Part shown: piece by piece, positions 1-8,655 of the stretch
Position numbering within the stretch: position 1 is the stretch's first letter
Layout of the letters: each line of letters begins with the position of its first letter
NCBI GenBank assembly: GCA_937868765.1
Contig: CALMNL010000006.1
Coordinates: 372,001-436,000, forward strand
Direction of reading: 5' to 3'
DNA from: an uncultured Desulfatitalea sp.
GTDB taxonomy: Bacteria > Desulfobacterota > Desulfobacteria > Desulfobacterales > Desulfosarcinaceae
DNA length: 64,000 nt
The notes under the pieces: generated by a model
Databases searched by the model: none
What the model was told of the DNA's origin: nothing
The model's input: the letters and a program-made list of their open reading frames with translations, nothing else
Position numbers and translations under genes: made by a program

Positions 1-847
1 TGAAATGGGCGTGCAACAGGCCCAGAACCGTGTAGCACTCGGGCACGGATGCCACGATCACTCGCAAGCCCACGCGGTCCATGATCTCTTGAAGGGACCT
101 GCCGGTTCGCGTCATCTTGCGGTGAATGCCATACAGGCTCTTGGTTCGGCCCTGAACCCGGCCGGCAATGCCGTTATTTTCCAGCAGGCGTTGAACCCCG
201 TCCAAGAGGATTTTCAGGCATTTGTCGTCCTCGGCCTGGATCGGAGCGACACGCTCCTTGAGGTATGCGTATTGCTCCGGGTCAAGGATGCGAAGACAGG
301 CGTCCTCCAGCCTGCGCCGCAGGTCGCCCAGACTGAGACGGTTGGCGATGGGCACCAACAGGTCGAGGGTCTCTTGGGCCATGCTTCGGGCCGCGCCTGA
401 ACAGGGGGGCGTGGCACATTCCAGGGCCAACAGGCGAAAGGAGATGAATAACAACACCTTGCGGGGGGTCCCGCCTATGGCGTCCAATATCTCTTGTATT
501 TCTTTATGCCGGTAAGGCCGGCCGCCGTCATGGCAGGTGAAAGGGGGATGCAGGTTTTCGAGGGTGGCGGCCACGACCGGCCCGAAGTGGTCCCGAATCT
601 CATCGGGTGAGGCGAGATTATGCCACAAAAGAGGGGCTAAAAAGGAAGCGGCGATGGAGACCGCGTCCGCTTCCTGTTCAAAAAGCAGGTCGGCCGCATG
701 GTAACCCGCTGAATTGTCGGCGCATTTATTTTCAATAAAAAAGGCGTGCGCCCGACCCACCAGGTCCGCTTCCGCCGCCGTGAATGTTTGATTTATCTTT
801 TCAATAAATAGGCTGTCATCAGCCAATTCCAGAGTATCTCGACACAT
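1..847 (-). CDS. RelA/SpoT-family (p)ppGpp synthetase, N-terminal part (gene runs off the left edge)
   Basis: The minus-strand frame is open from an ATG at 847 to the window edge (282 codons). RSH proteins make or break the alarmone (p)ppGpp in the cytoplasm. Residues 163-200 match the helical linker of RSH proteins (LVPIANRLSLGDLRRRLED). Residues 230-282 match the start of the synthetase domain (GRTKSLYGIHRKM, then DRVGLRVIV and CYTVLGLLHAHF). The N-terminal region, where an HD hydrolase should lie (about residues 45-90), has no HD dyad or HDxxED motif and reads LAPLLWHNLAS instead, so the hydrolase looks inactive, as in RelA. The synthetase active site and the TGS/ACT domains lie outside the window. 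A short CATTT-CGGG-AAATG hairpin overlaps the start codon. Confidence 0.85.
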   Translation of the reverse strand, partial: MCRDTLELADDSLFIEKINQTFTAAEADLVGRAHAFFIENKCADNSAGYHAADLLFEQEADAVSIAASFLAPLLWHNLASPDEIRDHFGPVVAATLENLHPPFTCHDGGRPYRHKEIQEILDAIGGTPRKVLLFISFRLLALECATPPCSGAARSMAQETLDLLVPIANRLSLGDLRRRLEDACLRILDPEQYAYLKERVAPIQAEDDKCLKILLDGVQRLLENNGIAGRVQGRTKSLYGIHRKMTRTGRSLQEIMDRVGLRVIVASVPECYTVLGLLHAHF

Positions 848-916
848 TTCCCGAAATGTCCGAAATCAACAATATGTCAACGTATCTATTGGGGTTTTGG
901 GCTTAGAAAGCCTCCT

Positions 917-1159
917 TTACAGGTCGTCGGGCAACAGCAGCCGTCCCAGTTCGATCATGTGGTCGCAATACGTCTCGATCTGCCTCAATGCCATCTTGGA
1001 TGGCAAAAAACGCCCGTTTTCCCACCGGTTGACGGTGGCGTAACTCACCCCGATCTCCCTTGCAAAATCCTCCTGGCTAAGGTCGAGCTGAACCCGGACC
1101 TCCTTGATAAGAATCACGAAATCATACCGTTTGACCCACAAGGCCGATCCTCCAGTCAC
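917..1159 (-). CDS. XRE-family helix-turn-helix regulator
   Basis: A small cytoplasmic DNA-binding protein with an HTH_3 (Cro/C1) fold. The core reads LDLSQEDFAREIGVSYATV, followed by NRWENGRFLP, the usual recognition-helix signature. The listed start is GTG. A GGAGG seven bases before a TTG at about 1141 suggests the real protein may begin at LWVKRYDF, giving about 74 residues. It lies 147 bp downstream of the HNH gene of the type I restriction operon on the same strand, so it could control that island or act on its own. No target operator was identified. Length and motif are normal for stand-alone XRE regulators. Confidence 0.75.
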   Translation of the reverse strand: MTGGSALWVKRYDFVILIKEVRVQLDLSQEDFAREIGVSYATVNRWENGRFLPSKMALRQIETYCDHMIELGRLLLPDDL

Positions 1160-1305
1160 CCGGCAGCCCCGTCGCCAGGTAATAGTTTAATAAGAACATA
1201 ACACATGATACGACAGGTGCAAGGGGAAGGAGAAAAATTTTTTAACCGGCTAAAATATCGACTCTTTCCCGCGCGTTCAGTCGAAACGCGGACATATATC
1301 CCTGA

Positions 1306-2055
1306 TCACCGGCCATTTCCCAGTTGCTCCGCCTCGTAGCTTTCAAATGCATCGTAGTTCGAAACGCCGCGTGAGCGGTTGTTTCTGCCTTGAATGGTCT
1401 GGTCCACCCGGCTTTTGATGTACTCGCAGAGTTCCTCAAAGCGCGAAACATGGATAAAAAACGTCTTTGCCTTGAACTTGCGCTGAATGGTGGAATGAAT
1501 TTCGGCATGGCTGAAGGGACGGAAGCTACCGTAGCTGGCGTCGGCTTGACGATAATCGTAGTAGCGCTTGATCAGATAGTCGATGTAGCCCTTCTTGATG
1601 GTGTCCGCGCCGATGGAATCCACCGGGTATTGCATCCGGGGCGACCGTTTGCGGCCGAAGGTCACGGTGTTGGCGATAATGCTGTCGCTGACACTCGCGG
1701 CGTTCACGCTCACCGACTGCTTGGGGCTTTTTTCGGCCCGCCGGGGTGACGCCTTGTGCGTCCAGAACAGTTCCATCTTCTTCGCATGGACATCCGCTGG
1801 TGAAATTTCCCCGCGCGTGATCTTGGTGTGGCAGTTCCCGCATACGACGATCAAGTTTTCGATCTTGTTGTTCGAGGGGTCTCCGTCGATATGATGAATC
1901 TCCAGCACCGCTACGTCCGCGACGCTGCAGAACGGGCAGCGATTGTCGGCTTCCTGATAGAGTTTCTTGCTCGTCAAGGCTGAAACTGACTTGCGCTGTT
2001 TTGGGCGCTTGGGCTTCTGCCTCTCGGGTTGGGGCCTATCTCCGCTTCCTTTCAT
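1306..2055 (-). CDS. HNH endonuclease-domain protein in the restriction operon
   Basis: 249 residues. Residues 37-80 hold a textbook HNH nuclease core: C40-x2-C43, then LEIHHIDGDPSNNKIENLI with His54/His55, then C72-x2-C75 followed by HTKI. The cysteine pairs should bind a structural zinc, and the HH/N residues form the beta-beta-alpha metal active site. The first 30 residues are very basic (K/R/P-rich), consistent with DNA contact. The C-terminal 150 residues were not recognised. The ATG overlaps the stop of the specificity gene by four bases (ATGA), so the two genes are translationally coupled. It may be an accessory nuclease of the R-M system or a separate defence gene in the same transcript. 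Confidence 0.8.
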   Translation of the reverse strand: MKGSGDRPQPERQKPKRPKQRKSVSALTSKKLYQEADNRCPFCSVADVAVLEIHHIDGDPSNNKIENLIVVCGNCHTKITRGEISPADVHAKKMELFWTHKASPRRAEKSPKQSVSVNAASVSDSIIANTVTFGRKRSPRMQYPVDSIGADTIKKGYIDYLIKRYYDYRQADASYGSFRPFSHAEIHSTIQRKFKAKTFFIHVSRFEELCEYIKSRVDQTIQGRNNRSRGVSNYDAFESYEAEQLGNGR

Positions 2056-2627
2056 AGATTCCCCAATTGGTTTTTTAAGAATACCTCCCGACGCATTGCG
2101 TCAAGAGCATGTTCGGTGTTTATCGCGATACTGCCGGACCGCTTCTTGATGTTTTCAAGCTTACGGCAGAGCGCTGCAAACCTTGCTTGGAGTTGGAGAT
2201 CATTAGGGACAGGGATTGGTATTTCAGAAAGCTGTTTGTAGTAAAGCCGAAATCTAACACTGCCCTTGGTTTTCAAATTGATTTCATGACGACCGGCCTC
2301 GCTGCGTAAAAAGTGGTATACATACTCGGGCAGCACAGCCCCATTGCATCGAAAGACAACGTAATCCGGGCTTGTAATTCCCACATCAGCTTCATCTACC
2401 GCAACTCCTATCGAACCGATGTTGATTCGCATTGGGTTATAGGCGAGGTATCCTTCGCGGACAATTTTGTATTTTTCTGGATGCTTCCCGATATTTCCCT
2501 TGGGATCGCAGAATCCATCGACATTTGAAACACCTAGAAGGCGGACCTCTTCAGAGTATGCCTCACCGATTCGTTCATCACATTCTTCCGTCAAATCACC
2601 AAGAATCCTTATACCTGAATTTTGCAC
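2052..2627 (-). pseudogene. hsdS: Type I restriction specificity (target-recognition) domain, cut off from HsdM by the IS
   Basis: 191 residues resembling one target-recognition domain plus a C-terminal helix of HsdS: ILGDLTEECDERIG at the start, then EGYLAYNPMRINIGSIGVA and VGITSPDYVVFR, then a dimerisation-type helix. Such domains choose the DNA sequence methylated or cut by the complex. Its present GTG start and first codons come from the inverted repeat of the inserted element. Deleting 2614-4392 plus one TTATA copy joins residue 7 onward in frame to HsdM residue 516. The ancestral protein was therefore a single HsdM-TRD polypeptide, and this is its detached C-terminal part. It may still be translated, but coupling to HsdM is lost. 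Confidence 0.75.
2609..2613. repeat. Target-site duplication, left copy (TTATA)
   Basis: TTATA lies directly left of the IS left end and is repeated at 4393-4397 directly right of the right end. A 4-5 bp duplication is normal for IS1380-family insertions. Confidence 0.8.
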
Positions 2628-4392
2628 ACGAGGTTAAATCAAGCAGTGAATACCATCTGGGAACCCTGCTATAATGGGGATTTGCGAAAACCACACCATT
2701 ATGCAGGAGGTCCCCAGATGGTAAAAAAGCAAAATCAGCATACACGGCTAACGCGCTCCAGTAAAGGTTTTGTTGGCAAACCGGCAAGGGCCAGGAAAAT
2801 CGACGCTTCAACGCCATATGACACCTGTAGCGAGCAGTTGAGCCCATTTGGTGGGCTTTTGGCGCTGGTCAAATTCCTGGATCTGGTCGATTTCAAGCAG
2901 ATTTTTCACTTCGCCTTCCAGGCCCCGCTCCGCCAGCCCAAGCTGGGCCACTGTCAAATGGTCGTAGGGGTGCTGATGCTGCTATTTATCGGCTTTAACC
3001 GGATCTGGCACTTTGCCTACGTGCGTCTGGACGCCATGCTGTGCGGCTTTTTGCGCTTACCGTGCCTGCCGGTGGCCAGCACCTTCTGGCGCTATGTGGA
3101 CAGCCTGGGCATCAATCAGGGGCGCTGCTTGCTCAAAATCATGAGCATCTTGCGCGAGAGGGTCTGGCAGCAGCTCGGCCTGAACTATTATCGAGTCGAT
3201 GTGAGCATCGACACCACCGTTGAAACGCTCTACGGCCAGCAGCAGGGCGGGCGCAAAGGACACAACCCCCAACACCGGGGCAAGAAGGGATACCGGCCGG
3301 TACTGGGCTTTATCGATCAGACCCGCGAGTACCTGGTCGGCAAGTTGCGCAAGGGCGAAACGATCAGCGGAGAGCAGAGCGCGGCCTTTATTGTGCAAAT
3401 CAAAGCGCATTTGCCGGGCTGTGTCCGTCAGGTTCTATTGCGCGCCGATGGCGAGTTTTGCAGTTGGCAAAGTGTGCAGGCCGCCCTTGGCGCCGGCTTT
3501 CGGTTCATCATCGCCAACAAGGTCTGCCATCCGCCCTTTGATCCCACCAGTTGGTATCGCCCCTACAAGAACAAAGAAGTCGCTTTTAACAGCTGTGTCT
3601 ATCAACCTCTCGGCTGGGGAATGCCGTGTCGCTTTGTGGCCATGCGCATCGCCAAAGGGACAAAACCGACCAGTTCAGATCAACCGGTGCAGTGCGTGCT
3701 CTTCGAGGACGACAGCTATACGTACCGGATATTTTGTACCAACCTGCGAGGCCGCGCCCATGCTGTGGTCGGCCTGTATGACAAACGCGCCGATGTCGAG
3801 AACCTGGTCGGTGAAGCCAAACGCGAGGGCCTCAGCGCCATTCCTTCGGCCAAGTTCAAGAGCAACTATGCTTTCTTTCAGATAGTGATGCTGGCCTACA
3901 ATATCTGGCGCTATATGAAGCTGATGGCCGCCTCCGATAAGGCGGAGCAGCATAAAGCATCCAAAATGGCGGGACTGAAAACGCTCGCATCCAATACCAT
4001 TCGCATAGCGCGGCTCAAGCTGCTGTTTATCGCCGCCAAAGTTGTCAAAGATCAGAACCGTGACAAGGTCAAGTACTCTATCCATGATGCGCGCACACCG
4101 GCCATGCTGGGCTTCCTGCAACTGCTGGACGCAGCGCGCTTAAAACAGCGGCCATGGGCGCCGGGCGGCACCTGGCCGCAGCGTTTTGCTATAGCTCCTT
4201 GAGGGCAAGAAATTTTTTGCACCGATAAGACTTTCAAAACAAAGGGTTGCCTGTGCACCACATTCACCAAACGCGAACAGCTCGGCAGTCGGAAGACAGT
4301 GGCATGTGATCCAGAAGAAAAGCACCATCGAATGCGAAATTAGTTTTTTGGGCGTATGGCCCATAGATGGCCATTTGCGTGCAAAATTCAGG
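2614..4392 (+). mobile_element. IS1380-family insertion sequence, complete, 1779 bp
   Basis: The element is bounded by perfect 14-bp terminal inverted repeats, CCTGAATTTTGCAC at 2614-2627 and its complement at 4379-4392, and flanked by direct TTATA repeats. It carries one transposase gene read left to right. It is inserted in the hsdM reading frame in opposite orientation to the operon. The intact ends and identical target duplications indicate a recent insertion. The ends supply the stop codon of the truncated hsdM and the GTG start now used by the downstream domain. Confidence 0.88.
2718..4202 (+). CDS. IS1380-family transposase
   Basis: 494 residues from the ATG at 2718, seven bases after a strong AGGAGG; an upstream in-frame extension to 2622 falls in the terminal repeat and is unlikely. 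It catalyses cut-and-paste transposition with a DDE active site. Visible motifs include the first aspartate in VSIDTTVETLYG, followed by a Y/G/K-rich stretch typical of IS1380 (GHNPQHRGKKGYRPVLGF), the second aspartate in LLRADGEF, and a late acidic segment in DKRADVENLVGEAKREG. Length is normal for the family and the frame is uninterrupted, so the element is probably active. Confidence 0.9.
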   Translation: MVKKQNQHTRLTRSSKGFVGKPARARKIDASTPYDTCSEQLSPFGGLLALVKFLDLVDFKQIFHFAFQAPLRQPKLGHCQMVVGVLMLLFIGFNRIWHFAYVRLDAMLCGFLRLPCLPVASTFWRYVDSLGINQGRCLLKIMSILRERVWQQLGLNYYRVDVSIDTTVETLYGQQQGGRKGHNPQHRGKKGYRPVLGFIDQTREYLVGKLRKGETISGEQSAAFIVQIKAHLPGCVRQVLLRADGEFCSWQSVQAALGAGFRFIIANKVCHPPFDPTSWYRPYKNKEVAFNSCVYQPLGWGMPCRFVAMRIAKGTKPTSSDQPVQCVLFEDDSYTYRIFCTNLRGRAHAVVGLYDKRADVENLVGEAKREGLSAIPSAKFKSNYAFFQIVMLAYNIWRYMKLMAASDKAEQHKASKMAGLKTLASNTIRIARLKLLFIAAKVVKDQNRDKVKYSIHDARTPAMLGFLQLLDAARLKQRPWAPGGTWPQRFAIAP

Positions 4393-5941
4393 TTATAGGT
4401 GATTCATGTAGAACTGCCGCCAACTCCATTAACTGAGTACGCACCTCCCGAGCTTCATTTGCGAGATGTGTGCATTTCTCTGCCAAGCCTTGAAGCGTGG
4501 CATCGGCCGAAGCAATTTCTCCGAGGTTAATCTGTGGGTTTTTGAGATCGAAATTTAAACTGTCATCCAGATCGTCAACTTTGACGGTCCAGCAATGTTC
4601 CCCTGTTTTCCCCAAACGTACAACATCAAGAAAAGGCTCAACAATATCGTAGCGTAGAGGTTTGGTCTTGCTGAGACTGTATCCATCAGGCAACGGCGGT
4701 TCGCAATAAACAATAGTTTCGGTCGGTCCGGAACGGTCAAAGAATAGCAGATTGGTTCGAATATCAGTATATGGTGCAAATACGTTGTGTGGCAGCCGCA
4801 CGATTGCAAGAATTCGAAACTCACGTAGTAGTTCGGACCGGATTCGAGCTGCAACACCGGGAGCTGATAAGGTTCCGTTAGGAACTACAACTCCTGCACG
4901 ACCTGGATTTGGCGCACGCTTGAGTTTCCGCATTATGAGTTGAAGAAATAGCAAAGCGGTTTCAGATGTTTGCTTGTCCTCAGGAAAGTTGTTCAGAATG
5001 CCGCGCTCCTCCTCGCCGCCAAAGGGCGGATTGGTGAGGATCACGTCTACCCGGTCGCGGTCGCCGATCTCGTTGAGCGGAAAACGCAGGCTGTTTTCCG
5101 GATCGATTTGAGGGGCTTCGAGACCGTGCAGGAGCAGGTTCATTTGGCAGAGGAGGTAGGGAAGCGGTTTGGCCTCGCCGCCGAATATAGATTGCTCCTG
5201 AAGCACCCGCCTGTCCTCCACGGTCTTGACCTGTTTACCCAGGTGGTTGAAGGACTCCACCAGGAAGCCGCCGGTGCCGCAGGCCGGGTCGAGGATCATC
5301 TCGCCGAGGCGCGGGTCGAGGGCCTCGACCATGAAGCGCACCACAGGACGCGGGGTGTAGAACTCGCCCGAATCGCCGGCCGCGTCACGCATCTCCCGCA
5401 GCATGGATTCATAGAGGTGGCCGAGGGTGAAGAGTTCATCCTGGGCCTCGAAATGGATCGCATCGACCTGATTGATTACGTCGCGCAGGATGTAGCCGGA
5501 CTGGATTCGGTTGGTCAGGCGGCTGAAAACGCTGGCGATGACGCGCTTGCGGCTGGTGGGGCCGTTGTGCAGGCCGCTCAGGTAGGCGAACAACCCCGGC
5601 CCTTTGGTCCCGTCGGGCCGGACGGCCTCTTCCTGGTTGATGAAGGCGATCAGCTCCGGGCCGGTAACACCGTTGTCTTGGGCGGCCCAGTCGCGCCAGC
5701 GGTAAGGCGGTTCGATGGTCGGGCGGTATTTCGTCCCCCTCATCTTGGCGCGCGACGCTTCGATCTGCTCCAGGTCATCGAGAAACTTGAGAAACATGAC
5801 CCACGTCAGAAGCGGCAGCCGGTCCAGGTCGCCGGACAACCCCTTGTCTTTGCGCATGATCTGCCGGCAGGACTTGATGACGCTGCCCAGACGCTCGGCC
5901 GTGGTTTTGGGTGGGTTCGCTTTCTTGGTTCGTTTGGCCAT
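4388..5941 (-). CDS. hsdM: Type I DNA methyltransferase subunit HsdM, truncated by the IS
   Basis: 517 residues. It is an N6-adenine methyltransferase that modifies host DNA using S-adenosylmethionine. An N-terminal HsdM_N helical region (about 10-150) precedes the Rossmann catalytic domain, with motif I DPACGTGGF at 218-226 and catalytic NPPF at 304-307. The C-terminus is a long helix (about 480-510). The last native codons read H-E-S-P-I; the final threonine and the TGA stop come from the IS inverted repeat. Without the IS, the frame continues into the target-recognition domain at 2052-2627. It starts 10 bp after hsdR. Methylation may fail if the domain must be in cis. Confidence 0.9.
   Translation of the reverse strand: MAKRTKKANPPKTTAERLGSVIKSCRQIMRKDKGLSGDLDRLPLLTWVMFLKFLDDLEQIEASRAKMRGTKYRPTIEPPYRWRDWAAQDNGVTGPELIAFINQEEAVRPDGTKGPGLFAYLSGLHNGPTSRKRVIASVFSRLTNRIQSGYILRDVINQVDAIHFEAQDELFTLGHLYESMLREMRDAAGDSGEFYTPRPVVRFMVEALDPRLGEMILDPACGTGGFLVESFNHLGKQVKTVEDRRVLQEQSIFGGEAKPLPYLLCQMNLLLHGLEAPQIDPENSLRFPLNEIGDRDRVDVILTNPPFGGEEERGILNNFPEDKQTSETALLFLQLIMRKLKRAPNPGRAGVVVPNGTLSAPGVAARIRSELLREFRILAIVRLPHNVFAPYTDIRTNLLFFDRSGPTETIVYCEPPLPDGYSLSKTKPLRYDIVEPFLDVVRLGKTGEHCWTVKVDDLDDSLNFDLKNPQINLGEIASADATLQGLAEKCTHLANEAREVRTQLMELAAVLHESPIT
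4393..4397. repeat. Target-site duplication, right copy (TTATA)
   Basis: Identical to 2609-2613 and immediately adjacent to the right inverted repeat of the IS. Confidence 0.8.
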
Positions 5942-5950
5942 TATCTTCCC

Positions 5951-8323
5951 TTAAGCCGCGTAGAGCAGCGTTTGCAGTTCTCGAATCGCTTCGACCAGCC
6001 TGTCTTCTCCGCCGAAATAACGGGCGATCTGGATCACATTGCCGCGTTTGCTGATGGGCGGGACCTCCAGCACTTCGGGGATGACGAATTGGGCGGTGCC
6101 ATGCTCGGTGTACTTGTCGAGAAGTTCACCGAGTATCTCCCGCGCCTCGGTGCTATATTGATCGAAGAAATCCTTCTTCTCGGAGCGCAGGCGCTGGGCG
6201 CGCTCGCGCCGTGTCCGCAGCGGCGCGTTAAAGGCGATATGACACAGGAGGTCGAGGGGGTCGGAATCGGGTTGATCCGCCAGGGAGGCCAACGCGTCGA
6301 AATCGATGCCCCGTTCGCCCAATTGGTCGATAATCTCTTTTCGATGATCGGGGTCCGCCCAATCGTTACGAAGTTCGGCCGCGTTCCGATAAAGGGTCCG
6401 CACCTTTTCCGCGGTATAGTCTATAAAGCCGACAACCCTGAGTTGATTGCCGTCGGCGTCGAGCTCATAGACGAGGTGAGCGGCAATGGCGACCTGGCCG
6501 CCGTCGAAGTAAAATTTGCGCCTCTCGGCGGGAGCGCCGTCATCCGGGAGCAGTGGATCGACGATCACCTCGTCGCCCGCCTCGGGTTCTTCCTCGGGCG
6601 TCACGACCGTTTCCGAATCCGTCGGCCGGCCTTCCTCGTCGACATACTGCTCCGTTTCAATGGACGGGTCACCGTCGAAGTCCGGGTCGGCGAACATGCG
6701 GGTGGCCGACCCGGTGTAATCAAGAATGCTGAAAAAGAACTTGCCGTAATCGTCCCGGACGCGGGTTCCTCGCCCGATGATTTGTTTGAAATCGGTCATC
6801 GAGTTGATGACCCGGACGAGCACGACGTTCTGCACCGTCGGCGCGTCTATGCCCGTGGTCAGCATCTGCGATGTGGTCAAAATGACCGGTGTCCGGCGTT
6901 CAACATCCTGGAAATTGCTCAGATGGCCTCGGCCGATGCCGCCCTCGTCGGAGGTGACGCGGCACACATAATCGGAATGTTGGCGGGCCAGGTCGGCGTT
7001 CAGGTTGTTCAGCGCGCGGCGCATCTCGTCGGCGTGCTCCTGATCGACACAAAAGACGATGGTCTTGTCGAACCGCCCTGTCTTGTTCAAAAATTCGGTC
7101 AAATGCCTGGCAACAGCCTCGGTCCTGGCCTTCAAAGACACGATTCGCTCGAAATCATTGGTGCGGTATTCCTCGTCCGGGATTTCCCGGCCGTAGCGGT
7201 CAAGGTCTCCTTGGCTCGGACGCCAACCCGCCGCGTCCCAAGTGGTGATGACGCGGTGAACCCGGTAGGGGGCCAGGAACCCGTCGTCGATCCCCTGGCG
7301 AAGGCTGTATTGGTAAATGGGGTCTCCGAAGTAGCGGTATGTATCGGCGTTATCCTGCCGCCGGGGGGTGGCTGTCATCCCAACCTGGAATGCCGGCTCG
7401 AAATACTCGAGGATGGCCCGCCAGTTGCTGTCGTCCTTGGCGCTTCCGCGGTGGCACTCGTCCACGATGATCAAATCAAAAAAATCCGGCGAATATTCGC
7501 GGTAGAGTCCGGGTCTGCGTTCGTCTCGGGCGATGGCTTGATAAATTGCGAAGTACATTTCCCGGCTCTTGTTGGCCACGCCCCCCTCTATTTTCCAGCG
7601 CGCATCGCCGAAGGGCGCGTATATCTTGGCCATTGGGTCATCGACCAGCACATTGCGATCCGCCAGATACAGGACTCGGGGTCGCCGGTAGTCCCCGGTT
7701 CGGTTCCAGCGCGATGACCAAAGCTTCCAGCAGATCTGAAACGCCACGACGGTTTTACCCGTCCCGGTCGCCATTGTCAGCAAGATGCGCCGGCGTCCCT
7801 GAAGAACCGCTTGAACGGTTCTGTTGATGGCGATCTCCTGGTAGTAGCGCGGCGATTTGCCGCTCAAATGATAGGCCGGGGCAAGAAGCCGATCCGCCGA
7901 CCGGGAGTCGATAGACTCCGAGTTGATCAAACGCGTCCACAGGTTTTCCGGCATGGGAAAGTCCGCTATCTCGCGTTCGAGGCCGGTAATGTAATCAAAC
8001 TCGACGATCCCTTGGCCGTTGGTGGCGTAAGCGAATTTTAGGCCCAGGATTTCCGCATATTCCTTGGCCTGTTGAAGACCCTGGCCCGGCGTGGCGTATG
8101 AGGGTTTCGCCTCGACCACGGCCATGGGCATGTCGGGGCGGTAGCGAAGAATGTAGTCGGCACGCTTTCCGGGTCTTCTGCGTCCCTGGCGGCCGGACAC
8201 GATGATGCGGCCATCGGTGAACGTAACCTGTTCGTTGATGCGGTGCGGTTCGTCATCCCAGCCTGCTGCCTGGAGCTTGGGAACGATATAGCGGCGGCAG
8301 GTATCGGCTTCGTTCAAGGCCAT
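5951..8323 (-). CDS. hsdR: Type I restriction subunit HsdR (EcoEI-like)
   Basis: 790 residues. The motor and nuclease subunit of a type I restriction enzyme, which translocates and cuts unmodified DNA. The N-terminal PD-(D/E)xK nuclease shows D56 in RADYIL and E71-x-K73 in VVEAK. The SF2 helicase shows Walker A MATGTGKT (about 184-191), DECH (288-291), GMTATPRR (motif III) and IGRGTRVRDD (motif VI). The C-terminal third is the EcoEI-type domain that contacts the methylase. It lies 10 bp upstream of hsdM and 2 bp downstream of a small HTH gene, in one operon. All core motifs are intact. Confidence 0.92.
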   Translation of the reverse strand: MALNEADTCRRYIVPKLQAAGWDDEPHRINEQVTFTDGRIIVSGRQGRRRPGKRADYILRYRPDMPMAVVEAKPSYATPGQGLQQAKEYAEILGLKFAYATNGQGIVEFDYITGLEREIADFPMPENLWTRLINSESIDSRSADRLLAPAYHLSGKSPRYYQEIAINRTVQAVLQGRRRILLTMATGTGKTVVAFQICWKLWSSRWNRTGDYRRPRVLYLADRNVLVDDPMAKIYAPFGDARWKIEGGVANKSREMYFAIYQAIARDERRPGLYREYSPDFFDLIIVDECHRGSAKDDSNWRAILEYFEPAFQVGMTATPRRQDNADTYRYFGDPIYQYSLRQGIDDGFLAPYRVHRVITTWDAAGWRPSQGDLDRYGREIPDEEYRTNDFERIVSLKARTEAVARHLTEFLNKTGRFDKTIVFCVDQEHADEMRRALNNLNADLARQHSDYVCRVTSDEGGIGRGHLSNFQDVERRTPVILTTSQMLTTGIDAPTVQNVVLVRVINSMTDFKQIIGRGTRVRDDYGKFFFSILDYTGSATRMFADPDFDGDPSIETEQYVDEEGRPTDSETVVTPEEEPEAGDEVIVDPLLPDDGAPAERRKFYFDGGQVAIAAHLVYELDADGNQLRVVGFIDYTAEKVRTLYRNAAELRNDWADPDHRKEIIDQLGERGIDFDALASLADQPDSDPLDLLCHIAFNAPLRTRRERAQRLRSEKKDFFDQYSTEAREILGELLDKYTEHGTAQFVIPEVLEVPPISKRGNVIQIARYFGGEDRLVEAIRELQTLLYAA

Positions 8324-8325
8324 AG

Positions 8326-8529
8326 CTACCCCCGCCTCCCAGGTTCATTTTCCCGCTTCAACCATTCGTCGATGGACTCCCGATGAAAACGCAGGTGGCG
8401 CCCCACCTTTTGCGAAGGGATCTTTCCCTCCCGGACGAGCTTGTAAAGCGTCGATTTCGGGATTTTTAAATAAACGGATAACTCCTCTATGGTCAGGACG
8501 TTGTCCGATTTGTTTTCCATCAGAAGCAC
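8326..8529 (-). CDS. Excisionase/MerR-like small HTH protein (HTH_17)
   Basis: 67 residues with the compact winged-helix signature of helix-turn-helix family 17: LTIEELSVYLKIPKSTLYKL followed by VREGKIPSQKVGRHLRF and DEWL. These proteins bind DNA as excisionases or operon regulators. It is the first gene of the type I restriction operon and lies 2 bp before hsdR, so autoregulation of the operon is the simplest role. ATG codons at 8529 and 8520 are both possible starts. A promoter with a direct repeat lies just upstream. Confidence 0.8.
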   Translation of the reverse strand: MLLMENKSDNVLTIEELSVYLKIPKSTLYKLVREGKIPSQKVGRHLRFHRESIDEWLKRENEPGRRG

Positions 8530-8581
8530 CTCTGCGGTTTCCAGGCGAATTTACCCTTATTATACCTCATCACAGAAATGT

Positions 8582-8610
8582 ATTTAACAGTTCGTGTCAG
8601 TACGTGTCAA
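8582..8610 (-). promoter_or_regulatory. Probable promoter of the restriction operon with a direct-repeat operator
   Basis: On the minus strand TTGACA (8605-8610) is followed after 17 bp by TTAAAT (8582-8587). A second -10-like TATAAT lies at 8559-8564. Overlapping the -35 is the direct repeat TGACACG-tac-TGACACG, a possible site for the small HTH protein. Confidence 0.5.
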
Positions 8611-8655
8611 TTATTTTTGGTGGGATATCCAGGCTGCTGCCAGTCAAGGGCCTAT

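Noticed and set aside
4388-4390. UGA at the end of hsdM as a selenocysteine codon
   Set aside because: It lies in the IS inverted repeat, and the continuation is IS sequence, not a protein domain.
4970-7717. A 915-codon plus-strand open frame
   Set aside because: It lies wholly opposite hsdM and hsdR, which have clear motifs; it has no family similarity and reflects high GC content.
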